8,867 bases of DNA from CAYXDO01 sp964463485. Lineage in GTDB: Bacteria; Myxococcota; Kuafuiibacteriia; Kuafuiibacteriales; Kuafuiibacteriaceae. The position numbers and the translations under genes were made by a program. Below the pieces are notes generated by a model. The model was given only the letters and a program-made list of their open reading frames with translations. It did no database searches and was not told where the DNA came from. The stretch lies in assembly GCA_964463485.1 (NCBI GenBank), contig CAYXDO010000262.1:1-8867 (forward strand), written 5' to 3'. Below, in pieces: positions 1 through 7,340 of this stretch (its first letter is position 1; every line of letters begins with the position of its first letter).

Positions 1-43
1 GTGGGCGTGGAACCTGGTCGTGGAGGTGGACGATCCGAAATAG
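1..43 (+). CDS. 3' end of an upstream gene (partial, unidentified)
   Basis: Reading from base 2, thirteen codons give WAWNLVVEVDDPK and then a TAG stop at 41-43. Eleven of the thirteen third positions are G or C, which suits coding DNA in this genome, and no other frame offers a better explanation for the left edge. The piece is far too short to assign to a family, and chance open reading is possible. If real, it is a plus-strand gene ending 223 bp before the molybdate-binding gene. Confidence 0.35.
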   Translation, partial: WAWNLVVEVDDPK

Positions 44-266
44 GCGCAGATCCGCGTGGCTATGAGTCCGAACGGCAACGCGTCGCACACCGATCGATCG
101 CCGCAAGTACTCGTTCTATCTATTCTTTTTTCGACAACCCCCTCAGCGCACTCAGATCCAGGCCCGGCTGCACCCAAATCGAACCCGCCTGCCAAGACTC
201 GGTCGACTGCGATCCGCCGCAATCAGGCGTTGTGGAACGAATCCATGACACGGGGTAAAGAGAGTC
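44..266. other. Intergenic region upstream of modA
   Basis: No convincing gene is seen here. A plus-strand frame starting near 56 runs on through the modA gene in another frame, and a minus-strand frame also crosses it; both look like shadows. A pyrimidine-rich AT-richer patch lies around 110-135. A promoter for modA presumably lies here, but I cannot name -35 and -10 boxes or a ModE-type operator with confidence. Confidence 0.4.
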
Positions 267-1034
267 ATGCGGTTGTGTCTGTTGCCGATGAGCTTGGCGT
301 TGGCCTGCTCCGCGCCCACCGCGGGCCTCGAACGAGAACCTTTGCGCGTGTTCGCCGCGGCTTCGCTTCGGGACGTATTTTCGGGGTTGGGAGAGGTCTT
401 CGAGCGCGCTCGTCCAGATGCGGACGTGACGTTTCAATTCGCCGGCACTCAGGAGCTTCGCGTCCAGCTCGAGAATGGGGCGGCGGCCGACGTCTTTGCG
501 TCCGCGGATCGGCGGCTGATGGAGGACGTCGTGCGAGCGGGCCGAGTCGAGCAAACCGTCGTCTTTGCCCGCAACGAACCCGTGATCGTCGTCTCCAAGG
601 AGGCGGCTGGGCGAATTCGGAGCCTGGCCGATCTGGCGATGGCGAGTCGACTCGTCTTGGGCACCAAGGACGTGCCGATCGGTCGCTACACGACTGAGAT
701 TCTAGATCGAGCGGGAAAAGAGCTCGGCGCCGATTTTCGTGCCCGGGTCGAGGCGAAGATCGTCTCGCGGGAGCTCAACGTGAGGCAGGTGCTGACCAAG
801 GTCCAGCTCGGGGAGGCCGACGCGGGGATCGTGTACCGATCCGACGTCCTGAGTCTGGAGAGTGCGACATTCATCCCGATCCCGCCCGAATTCAACGTGC
901 TCGCTGAGTATCCGATCGGGATCGTGAAGGGATCCGCACACGCAGCGCTCGCAGGGGCCTGGGTCGAGCTCGTGTTGGGAGCAGAAGGCCGACACGCGCT
1001 CGTCCGGGCGGGCTTCTCGGCGCCCGGATCCTAA
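267..1034 (+). CDS. modA: Molybdate ABC transporter substrate-binding lipoprotein ModA
   Basis: This is a periplasmic oxyanion-binding protein of the ModA family, which captures molybdate (or tungstate) and hands it to a ModB/ModC membrane transporter. The 255-residue product has a short hydrophobic signal ending in LALAC, so Cys14 is probably lipid-anchored. Family motifs follow in order: the AAASL loop (Ser33), FAGTQEL (Thr61), ADVFASAD (residues 74-81), DVPIGRYT (135-142), and the C-terminal block NVRQVL...GEADAGIVY with Val172 and Tyr190. By analogy with E. coli ModA these contribute oxyanion ligands; Thr61 stands where serine is usual. The ATG at 267 follows a purine-rich AAAGAGAG stretch and gives a proper signal peptide at the very N-terminus. 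No modB or modC gene follows; the gene is ended two bases before a large inverted repeat. Family assignment is firm; preference for molybdate over tungstate is not shown. Confidence 0.93.
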   Translation: MRLCLLPMSLALACSAPTAGLEREPLRVFAAASLRDVFSGLGEVFERARPDADVTFQFAGTQELRVQLENGAAADVFASADRRLMEDVVRAGRVEQTVVFARNEPVIVVSKEAAGRIRSLADLAMASRLVLGTKDVPIGRYTTEILDRAGKELGADFRARVEAKIVSRELNVRQVLTKVQLGEADAGIVYRSDVLSLESATFIPIPPEFNVLAEYPIGIVKGSAHAALAGAWVELVLGAEGRHALVRAGFSAPGS

Positions 1035-1035
1035 G

Positions 1036-1200
1036 TACAGGTCCCCGCAAATTCGTGACCACGGGAGAAACCACAGAGAGCACAGAGCCGAAGCCCACAG
1101 AGCACACAGATGATGGAATGAGCACTTCTCTGTGTCCTCTGTGTCTTCTCTCCGCGTCCTCTGTGGTTTCAGCGTGGTCACGAACTTCCACGGACGTGTA
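1036..1200. repeat. Imperfect inverted repeat of CACAGAG/CTCTGTG words (MITE-like)
   Basis: The outer 28 bases (1036-1063) match the reverse complement of 1173-1200 at 23 of 28 positions, including an uninterrupted 12-base match TTCGTGACCACG. Inside, the left arm carries CACAGAG at 1072, 1081 and 1096, and the right arm carries CTCTGTG at 1128, 1137 and 1159, so the whole piece can fold into a long imperfect hairpin with its turn near 1111-1124. Dispersed intergenic repeats of this CACAGAG style are known from many bacterial genomes and often yield spurious predicted peptides rich in Thr-Glu-Asp or His-Arg. No transposase gene is present and I see no clear target-site duplication. It starts two bases after the modA stop and lies between two convergent genes, so it may also serve as a bidirectional terminator; that is inference. 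Confidence 0.8.
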
Positions 1201-1294
1201 TAAATAAGCACCGTAGGCAGGATTAAGCCTCGCTCGGCGGTGAATCGGGCTACGACGGGCACGGCATGAATTTCGGAGCCTTTTTCACAACCTG

Positions 1295-1594
1295 TCAGTG
1301 GTGTGTGGGTCGCCGAACGATCTCGACGATGGGACCGGGCTTCGGTGGCGCTGGCGGCTTGGGCGTCTCCTTCGCGCTACTCTCCGTGGATGCTGGCGCG
1401 GGGCCCGCTTGGTCGCCCGCTTTGACCTCTTCGGCCTTTTTCTCCTCCAGCTTCTTTGTGAAGAGCTCTACGGCTTCGATGAGGTCCTCGAGCGCGGCGT
1501 CGGCCTGTTCGATGCTCCCTTCGAGGGACCGTACATAACGCACGGCCGCCTTGCAGACGCGCCGGAAGTCCTTCGGGTTGGTAGGTGCAGTCAT
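1295..1594 (-). CDS. Small helical protein with a proline-rich tail, function unknown
   Basis: I do not recognise this 99-residue protein. It has no signal peptide or membrane segment. Residues about 8-57 are rich in Ala, Glu, Lys and Leu with spacing typical of an amphipathic helix or short coiled coil (for example DAALEDLIEAVELFTKKLEEKK). Residues about 60-90 are rich in Pro, Ala and Ser (PKPPAPPKPGP), suggesting a flexible tail. The ATG at 1594 has a GGAG ribosome-binding site six bases upstream, which supports both the start and the reality of the gene. It lies 94 bp downstream of the 858-residue lipoprotein gene on the same strand, so the two could be co-transcribed. The simple composition makes homology calls unreliable. 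Confidence 0.72.
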   Translation of the reverse strand: MTAPTNPKDFRRVCKAAVRYVRSLEGSIEQADAALEDLIEAVELFTKKLEEKKAEEVKAGDQAGPAPASTESSAKETPKPPAPPKPGPIVEIVRRPTHH

Positions 1595-1688
1595 CGCTCA
1601 CTCCATACAATGTTCGTCGCGCGATCGCTTGTGCTTTCTCGCATGGCTGCGCTTGGGGGATGCACGGAGCCGACGCGGCAATTCGGAC

Positions 1689-4265
1689 TCATGGGCGATC
1701 GAGCGCGACGCTAACTGTCCCGTCTCCGTCCCAGAGAAACAGAGTTTGCCCGAAGCCTGCGGCGGCCTGGTGCACGCTTTGGGAGACGGTAAGGCGTTGG
1801 TTCAGAGGCGGTCGCACGATGTGCCCGCCGGAGTTGATCACGGCGAGACCCGAGGTCTGCGAAACGAGCGATACGGCATCAGCGACTCGACTGAAGACGG
1901 ATCTTTCGTCGGGGAGCCGGCAGAGGGTGCCGAGTGTATGTAGACTCGCGGTGCCGCCCTTGCAGGGATCGGCTCGGCCGCGGAGCTGGAAGAAGACGGC
2001 GTGCGGGTAGAGGTCGGACGGGTTGGCTGCGAGCTCGACCGCCAGTGAGAGGTCGGATCCGCACTCGGCGTCGACGGCGCTTGGGGAGGGCAATCCGTCG
2101 GCCATGGGGTCGGCCACCTCGAGATCGATGTCTGCGAACCAGTGGCCCTCGGCCCGAACCGATTGGCCTCGATCCACGACGCGGATCAGCGCTCTTGAAC
2201 CCGTCACCCATGCGACGCCTTGGGCTGAGTCGATCCTTCGGAACCGCTGTACACACGTCGAGACGTCGGGAGCTCGCTCGAGGGCGCTCGTGCGAGGGTC
2301 GTCGTACTCCGGAGTGATCGCAGAGAAGGTGGCGGGTTCGATGGGTCCGAACGCAGGAATCGTCACGACCAGCATCGAGTCCGTACCCAGAACAGCCCAC
2401 CGATCGGCGCCGAGTCGCGCTGCGCCGATGGGTCTGAACGGGAGCTCCGCTTCGTCGGACCCGTCGCCGAAGGTCCCGCGTCGAACGAAGTCGGCGCCGG
2501 TGGCTTTGGTCCCGAACACGACATATCGTTTGGGATCCAACGGATCGACCTCCAGGTGCACCACGACGTCGTCGGCCTCGAGGTCGGAGCTCGGGGCGAG
2601 CTCGGCGACCTCGATCGACTCGCAGGTCGAGCCCGCTGCTCTCAAGCTCACGACGTTGGAACCAGCTCGCGCCACGACCAGTTGGCCTGGCGTCGACGCC
2701 GCACCTATCCGGTTTCCGGCTCCGTCGGCCGGACCGTAGAGGGCCTCGAGCGGTCCGTCCGTGGGCCCGCGCAGGATGGTGTGATTCCGAGTCGAAAGCA
2801 CCCAGCGGCCGGAGATGCGGAGGTTGGAGAGACTCTCGGTGGCCTCACCGAAAAATCCAGGGTGAGCAGGTCCGAGTGCGACATCCGTCGGGGGTCCGGA
2901 CGCTGAGATCAAGACTCCGCGGGATCCGAAGGAAGCCAGGAGGTCTCCGTTTGGGAGCCTCGAGAGGGACTGGCAGGAGCCGGCCCGCGTGGCGGTCAGC
3001 GTCAACCTCGCGTCTTGGGAAGACAGATCGACCTCCACGAGCGCGCCGCGACCGCCTCCGCAGGGCGCCGATCGATTCGAGAGCTCTGCGCACAAGAACA
3101 CACGGCCGTTCAAAGATTCGGCGCCTCGGACCGAACGCAGAGTCTCGGAACCCACCGCGGGGTGTGATTCGAGTCGGCATTCGAAGTCAGCTGTCGTTCG
3201 TGGGTCGACGGAGGCGATCCCGCCGATTGGACTGATGGCCACGATTTCGTTTCGTGCGGAAACGAAGGACTCGATGCCGTCCGATCGTCCTCCCCAGTGA
3301 CAACCGACCCGCTGCGACAGGACACGACGTCGACACCGCCCTCCGACGGACTCACAACTCATGACGGCCGTGACGTAGTTTGCGACGTTGGCAGGGACGA
3401 TCCCTCCCAGCCAAACGCCGCTGTCGTCTTTGAGCGCAGCCTGAGTCGTGAAGTCTTCTCCGATCGTCTCGGTGACGTCCACGACCGAACCGTCGAGCCC
3501 GACCGAGCGATGGCGGCTCAGTTGATCCTCGTCTTCGGCGTTCCAGCGAGACAAGAGAAAGCGGTCGCCGAGGGCGCCCAGGTACGACGTGACCTCCCGA
3601 GCCAAAAGCTCGAGCTCGAAGCGCTCTCCATTGGGGCCGAAGAGCATCAGGACTTGGCCGGCATCGGCCGCCACGGTCCCGTCGGACGCGATCGTCGACT
3701 GATGTAGACTCAGCGCCGCGCCCTCTGGGAGGACCGGACAAACGGTGAGCTTGCGGGGCTCCTCGCTCGTGACCGTGGGCATGCACTCGCACTCACCTGG
3801 CCAAGTCACCCTGATTTGCTGGGCAACATGCACGGGAAGCTCGTCGACCCGGACGACCTCGGAATCCATGCGCGCATAAGTCATATCCGGCGGGCGGCCC
3901 AAGGGGCATGCGGATCCCGGATGGGAGATCAGTTTAGCATCGGCGTCGAATCGAGGATTGGGACATCCGCAGGGGTTGGACCCGATGGAGACTCCGGCGT
4001 CGCCGAGCGCGTCCGCCCCGAGGGGCGATCCGTCAGGGTTCGAGAACTCATCGAGGTCGAGGATCCAAAGCGCCGCTCGAGTCTCGGAGTCGAGGCTCAA
4101 GCGATCGATGGCGGTCCTTCCGAGCTCGACGGCGATGCGCTCGTTGTCTTCGAAGCCCACGACGACGAGGCTGTTCGGAGGGGCCTCGAGGAAAACAACC
4201 GGGCTGCAGGCGAGGAGGTTTGCCGTGAGTGGGAGCACCCATGGTGTGGTTGGTGGGGCCCTCAT
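1689..4265 (-). CDS. Large predicted lipoprotein with beta-propeller-like repeats
   Basis: This 858-residue protein belongs to no family I can name. The N-terminus has one arginine, a hydrophobic stretch and an LLAC lipobox, so Cys20 is probably acylated and the protein anchored to the envelope. From roughly residue 210 to the end it shows repeated short strand-turn-strand segments of similar form, such as LLASFGSRGVLISASG, RWVLSTRNHTILRG, GQLVVARAGSNVVSLRAAG, RWAVLGTDSMLVV, VAWVTGSRALIRVVDRG and GLAVINSGGHIVRP. This pattern resembles blades of a beta-propeller. Cysteines are scattered along the chain, including NPCGCPNP and GECECMP near the N-terminus, which suits an oxidising location. The ATG at 4265 is the only start after an in-frame stop at 4272-4274; a GGGGA lies about ten bases upstream. 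It is divergent from the YciO-type gene. Binding or scaffold roles are possible but unsupported. Confidence 0.85.
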   Translation of the reverse strand: MRAPPTTPWVLPLTANLLACSPVVFLEAPPNSLVVVGFEDNERIAVELGRTAIDRLSLDSETRAALWILDLDEFSNPDGSPLGADALGDAGVSIGSNPCGCPNPRFDADAKLISHPGSACPLGRPPDMTYARMDSEVVRVDELPVHVAQQIRVTWPGECECMPTVTSEEPRKLTVCPVLPEGAALSLHQSTIASDGTVAADAGQVLMLFGPNGERFELELLAREVTSYLGALGDRFLLSRWNAEDEDQLSRHRSVGLDGSVVDVTETIGEDFTTQAALKDDSGVWLGGIVPANVANYVTAVMSCESVGGRCRRRVLSQRVGCHWGGRSDGIESFVSARNEIVAISPIGGIASVDPRTTADFECRLESHPAVGSETLRSVRGAESLNGRVFLCAELSNRSAPCGGGRGALVEVDLSSQDARLTLTATRAGSCQSLSRLPNGDLLASFGSRGVLISASGPPTDVALGPAHPGFFGEATESLSNLRISGRWVLSTRNHTILRGPTDGPLEALYGPADGAGNRIGAASTPGQLVVARAGSNVVSLRAAGSTCESIEVAELAPSSDLEADDVVVHLEVDPLDPKRYVVFGTKATGADFVRRGTFGDGSDEAELPFRPIGAARLGADRWAVLGTDSMLVVTIPAFGPIEPATFSAITPEYDDPRTSALERAPDVSTCVQRFRRIDSAQGVAWVTGSRALIRVVDRGQSVRAEGHWFADIDLEVADPMADGLPSPSAVDAECGSDLSLAVELAANPSDLYPHAVFFQLRGRADPCKGGTASLHTLGTLCRLPDERSVFSRVADAVSLVSQTSGLAVINSGGHIVRPPLNQRLTVSQSVHQAAAGFGQTLFLWDGDGTVSVALDRP

Positions 4266-4317
4266 GAGAGGCTATCCCCAGATTTCGCGTTCTTGCTCCG
4301 AGTGGTACCGACCGCTC

Positions 4318-4959
4318 GTGGCCGTGCGACGCGCGCAGTTGCTGGAGATCGACGCCGAGCATCCGGAACCTCACCGAATTAGGCAAGCGGTGAATCGAAT
4401 CTCGGCTGGCGAAATCGTCATCTATCCCACGGACACGATCTATGGGCTAGCCGCCGACATCGAGAGTCGCGAGGCGATGGAACAATTGTATCGAATGCGA
4501 AATCTCGATCGCACCAAGCCCTTGTCGCTGGTGACGACGTCGCTGTCCGAAGTGTCGAAGTACGCGGTGGTCAGTGACGACTGCTATCGGTTCATGCGTC
4601 GCGCGTTGCCAGGTCCCTACACGTTCATCTTGGGTGCCACGAAGGAAGTGCCGAAGAGCATGGGTTACAGGAAGCGCCGAACGGTCGGCATTCGAATTCC
4701 GAATCACAAGGTGGCGCTGGCGCTGGCCGAGGCGCTCGGGCGACCCATGCTCACGACTTCGGCGTTGGACGGAGACGAAGCCGGCGGGCTCTCGGATCCG
4801 ATCCGATTGGCGGAGCGATATGGAGCGGAGGTTGCGCTCGTGCTCGACTCCGGGATCCTTCGTGGCAGCCCGTCGACGGTCATCGACTGGAGCGAGGACG
4901 TGCCGGCGTTGGTTCGAGCGGGAGCGGGCGACGTGAGTGGTGTGGAGTTTGCCGAGTAA
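4318..4959 (+). CDS. Sua5/YciO/YrdC-family protein, YciO type (putative threonylcarbamoyl-AMP synthase)
   Basis: The family binds ATP and threonine; Sua5 and TsaC members make threonylcarbamoyl-AMP for the t6A modification at position 37 of tRNAs, in the cytoplasm. This protein fits the YciO branch. Its LLEIDAEHP...RQAV segment aligns without gaps to my recollection of the E. coli YciO N-terminus, followed by IVIYPTDTIYGLAADI (residues 33-48), TKPLSLV (66-72), PGPYTFILGATKEVPK, RRTVGIRIPNH, PMLTTSAL and PSTVIDW. At 213 residues it is close to the roughly 206 of YciO and lacks the extra Sua5 C-terminal domain. The start is uncertain: GTG at 4318 or 4324 matches the family length, while ATG at 4264 has a GGTGGGG upstream but would overlap the start codon of the divergent lipoprotein. 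No clear Shine-Dalgarno sequence precedes either GTG. YciO does not replace TsaC in E. coli, so the exact activity is unsure. Confidence 0.9.
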   Translation: MAVRRAQLLEIDAEHPEPHRIRQAVNRISAGEIVIYPTDTIYGLAADIESREAMEQLYRMRNLDRTKPLSLVTTSLSEVSKYAVVSDDCYRFMRRALPGPYTFILGATKEVPKSMGYRKRRTVGIRIPNHKVALALAEALGRPMLTTSALDGDEAGGLSDPIRLAERYGAEVALVLDSGILRGSPSTVIDWSEDVPALVRAGAGDVSGVEFAE

Positions 4960-5073
4960 TCACCTCGACAGCTTCACCTTTGACGTCCTGACGAAGGCCT
5001 AGAATTAGAACGGCGCTGACCAGTCGTCGCACGCGACCGCTTCAGCTCGTCGCCGACCTGCGCCGACGACGGA

Positions 5074-5094
5074 GCCGCAAGAGCTGCTTGCGGC
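5074..5094. terminator. Possible terminator hairpin without a T-tract
   Basis: GCCGCAAG at 5074-5081 is the exact reverse complement of CTTGCGGC at 5087-5094, giving an eight-base-pair stem with a five-base loop. It sits between two convergent genes, where a shared terminator is expected. Neither side is followed by a run of T in the direction of transcription, so classical intrinsic termination is doubtful and the role is inferred from position. Confidence 0.4.
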
Positions 5095-5158
5095 GTAGCG
5101 GCCTCCGCCAGGTCATCGACGTCGCTGATGAGTAATCGCGGGGAAACATGCCGGGCAA

Positions 5159-5260
5159 GCTCGGAATGGACAGGCACCGCTCGGAATCAATCGGGGGCAT
5201 CGCTCGGAATCAATCGGGGGGCGCTCGAAATCGAATCGAGGCACCGCTCGGAAGAAGGAC
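5159..5260. repeat. Degenerate tandem repeat, unit about 20-23 bp
   Basis: Five adjacent units each begin with GCTCGGAA or a one-base variant: 5159-5178, 5179-5201, 5202-5222, 5223-5245 and a partial unit at 5246-5260. Units two and three share GCTCGGAATCAATCGGGGG; unit four reads GCTCGAAATCGAATCGAGG. Three unit junctions carry CACC and one carries CATC. The array ends just before the stop codon of the minus-strand lipoprotein gene. The variable unit length (20-23 bp) argues against a coding repeat. It could be a replication-slippage product or a protein-binding array. Confidence 0.7.
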
Positions 5261-5276
5261 TTGCGGGGAGCCGTAC

Positions 5277-7340
5277 TCAGAGCGGGCCGCACTGCATCTC
5301 GTCCTCTGTGAGCGGCCATCGCCAGCAGGGAGAGTCTGCAAAAGCTTCGAGGGATTCCGGCGCTTCCCAAGCACGAAGCGCGGTCCCGAGGCCCCATAGC
5401 GCTTCCCAGGTGGACCCGAACCGCGCGATGGTGACGGTGACGTTCTCCGCGTGATCCAACGACGCCGGGAGGAGGACCGATGGCGCGGGCCGGGAATAGA
5501 CTGTCCAGCGACCCTTTGGCCCATCGACGACGACACGAATCAGGGTCGCCGACTGATCCAAATCCTGAAACTCGACTGACCGCGCCTGCATTCGTATTCG
5601 CGCTCGTACCGGAGCCAGGAACGATCTTTGAATCTGGATTGACTCGGGAAGCGGGACTTCGTTTGCACCGGCGACGAGAACCGATCGAGGGATGGGGAGG
5701 CCGTCTTTGGCATGGTCGAGATTCAGGGCTACGAAGGCGAAGACGAGCGTCGAGCCATCGACGATAGGCAAAGGCGAAAGCGCAAACGGTAGCGCGCCGT
5801 CGAAGCGACGAAAGGAGGGCCAGAGATCGGGCGTGCGCACAACGCCGTTCTCGATGCGCGCCGCTGCGAATCCCAGGGGCAGCAGGCCAAACTGGGGGAG
5901 CTTCGTTAGACCAATTCCGAACAGCGCCGCCTCACCCATGGGCGGTACTGGAGGCAGCAGTACCGAAGTCAGCAACTCGTGTGATTCGAGTGCAATCTGA
6001 AGTCCCAGCCCCCTCCGTTGAGCGCTCGAAACCATGATAGGCAGCGCCGATCGTGCCAAACACAGGTCCGCACCATACAAATCGGCCGCGTGGTTCGCTC
6101 CGACAACGTCGATGACACGTGCGGCCTCGACGTCGCTGGACTCCATCGCTGCCGACCAAATGAGAGTGGGAGTGGCCGATGGTTGGAGTCGAAAGCAACC
6201 CATTTCACCACTCGCGACGGGTTCGAGGCACCGATCCTTGGCTCCCCTCGAATCGTCCATCGGGAAATGAGGTCCCGACTCTTCCGAACCCCACTCCACG
6301 ACCAAACCGCCCGGCAATGGAGGCAGTTGGTCGGCTGCGGCAGCGGGACCCAGCACTCGCGTCATCTCGAAGTCAAGAAGGCGAGGCTCCACTGCGAGTC
6401 CCACGAGAGCGACCCACGCACCAAGGTTGCGAGACAGAGACTGGCGGTCGACCACGCCTCGCAACGGCATTCCGCCGACGACCGCTGGCGCCACCCGAAT
6501 GAGCAAATCACCAGCAGGTGCCCCAAGCACAGTGACTGTCCCCGTTTGCGCGGCGACGCTCACTTCCCCGGCAATTCCATTGACGAACTCAGCCGAGCCG
6601 TACCTGTCGGTACGAAGAGTCGCCGATCCCGGCTGAGTAACGGGAACCATGCGCGGGCTCCGATTTGTTGCAAGCTCCAAGAGGACGACCTTCCTGTACC
6701 CCGGGTCCGTGCGACTGAAAGTCGTGACGGTCGCGGTACCCGAGCACACCACCTGCCCGAGCGCTGCAGAGGCGAAGCTTCGAGTCGTCGTGGCGCTTCC
6801 GACCAGCACCTCCCCGGAGGCGAGTAGGCCCGCACCCGTGCGCTCCAAGGCCGGATGCTGGTTTAAGGCTACGAGTCGGTCGAGCTCATCGACCTCGACA
6901 ACCGCGGTATTGAGCGGTTCGCCTTCGAGCACAAACGGGTCCGAGCGGAAGGCGCACGCGGCCGGCCTGCGCGGAGGGCGGCACCGACCCTGGTAGCAAC
7001 CGTCTCCTCGGCCACACTCGGAAGAATCGAAGCACGTCCACTCTTCGCAGATTCCGCGTCGTCCGCACCGCCCCGGCGAGCACGACTCGTCGCTGTCGCA
7101 GAGAAGGTGCTCGCACCATCCTATCACGCTTGGCTTCGGAAAAGTCCCTTCGGGGCGAGCGCACACACTGCCGATTGGACACTGAAAGTCGTAGACGCAG
7201 CGATTCGGCGTGGTGGAACCGTCCCCACCTGCGTCGCGGCGCTGAATTACCGGGTCAGCGCAGGACGCGGAAACGACGAGGAAGGCAAACGTGGCGTGTG
7301 CGAACTGCCCAACCTCAGGGCGGGACGACCTGGCAACCAT
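5277..7340 (-). CDS. Cysteine-rich predicted lipoprotein, function unknown
   Basis: I do not recognise a named family. From the ATG at 7340 the protein has 687 residues. A hydrophobic signal (ATFAFLVVSASC) ends at Cys27, a likely though imperfect lipobox, followed by an Asp/Gly-rich linker. Residues 48-120 form a module with twelve cysteines spaced mostly by four or five residues (at 48, 54, 60, 76, 81, 87, 92, 98, 103, 109, 115, 120), consistent with six disulfides, as in EGF-like or Dickkopf-like modules of myxobacterial surface proteins. The remaining 560 residues look strand-rich with few cysteines. An ATG at 7349 is also in frame, but the AGGAG at 7350-7354 directly abuts it, whereas that site lies nine bases from the ATG at 7340, so 7340 is preferred. 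The gene overlaps the end of the metalloprotease gene by 26 bp, implying translational coupling and possibly a joint role at the cell surface. Confidence 0.85.
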   Translation of the reverse strand: MVARSSRPEVGQFAHATFAFLVVSASCADPVIQRRDAGGDGSTTPNRCVYDFQCPIGSVCARPEGTFPKPSVIGWCEHLLCDSDESCSPGRCGRRGICEEWTCFDSSECGRGDGCYQGRCRPPRRPAACAFRSDPFVLEGEPLNTAVVEVDELDRLVALNQHPALERTGAGLLASGEVLVGSATTTRSFASAALGQVVCSGTATVTTFSRTDPGYRKVVLLELATNRSPRMVPVTQPGSATLRTDRYGSAEFVNGIAGEVSVAAQTGTVTVLGAPAGDLLIRVAPAVVGGMPLRGVVDRQSLSRNLGAWVALVGLAVEPRLLDFEMTRVLGPAAAADQLPPLPGGLVVEWGSEESGPHFPMDDSRGAKDRCLEPVASGEMGCFRLQPSATPTLIWSAAMESSDVEAARVIDVVGANHAADLYGADLCLARSALPIMVSSAQRRGLGLQIALESHELLTSVLLPPVPPMGEAALFGIGLTKLPQFGLLPLGFAAARIENGVVRTPDLWPSFRRFDGALPFALSPLPIVDGSTLVFAFVALNLDHAKDGLPIPRSVLVAGANEVPLPESIQIQRSFLAPVRARIRMQARSVEFQDLDQSATLIRVVVDGPKGRWTVYSRPAPSVLLPASLDHAENVTVTIARFGSTWEALWGLGTALRAWEAPESLEAFADSPCWRWPLTEDEMQCGPL

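Larger units (their letters stand above)
4960..5276. other. 317-bp region without a convincing gene between convergent genes
   Basis: The gap separates the 3' ends of the YciO-type gene and the cysteine-rich lipoprotein gene. Short open frames exist on both strands but they have Arg/Ser-rich low-quality translations, no ribosome-binding sites and no recognisable motifs. What it does hold is a compact hairpin near 5074-5094 and a degenerate tandem repeat from 5159 to about 5260, both listed separately. Nothing else is supported. Confidence 0.6.

Noticed and set aside
56..697. Long plus-strand open frame overlapping modA
   Set aside because: Its translation is Arg/Gly-rich and crosses the well-supported modA gene in another frame; the stretch before modA has no motif or ribosome-binding site.
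1036..1200. Intact insertion sequence
   Set aside because: The inverted-repeat piece is about 165 bp and encodes no transposase, and no target duplication is evident.
702..1262. Minus-strand frames whose translations include REDTEDTEK and similar runs
   Set aside because: They are translations of the CACAGAG inverted repeat and the antisense of modA, a known source of spurious proteins.
2023..2739. Ser/Thr/Arg-rich plus-strand open frame of 238 codons
   Set aside because: It lies antisense to the 858-residue lipoprotein gene, has low-complexity composition and no motif; it is a shadow of G/C-biased codons.
4974..5177. 67-codon minus-strand open frame in the gap between convergent genes
   Set aside because: No ribosome-binding site or recognisable motif, and its first part lies in or near the tandem repeat; too weak to call a gene.
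5159..5260. CRISPR array
   Set aside because: Units are only 20-23 bp, adjoin without unique spacers, and vary internally; no cas gene is present.
5943..5965. Perfect 8-bp inverted repeat CGGTACTG/CAGTACCG with a seven-base loop
   Set aside because: It lies within the lipoprotein coding sequence; a stem of this length and loop is expected by chance in a GC-rich window of this size.
6018..6827. 269-codon plus-strand open frame
   Set aside because: It is antisense to the cysteine-rich lipoprotein gene and rich in Arg, Ser and His as expected for a shadow frame.
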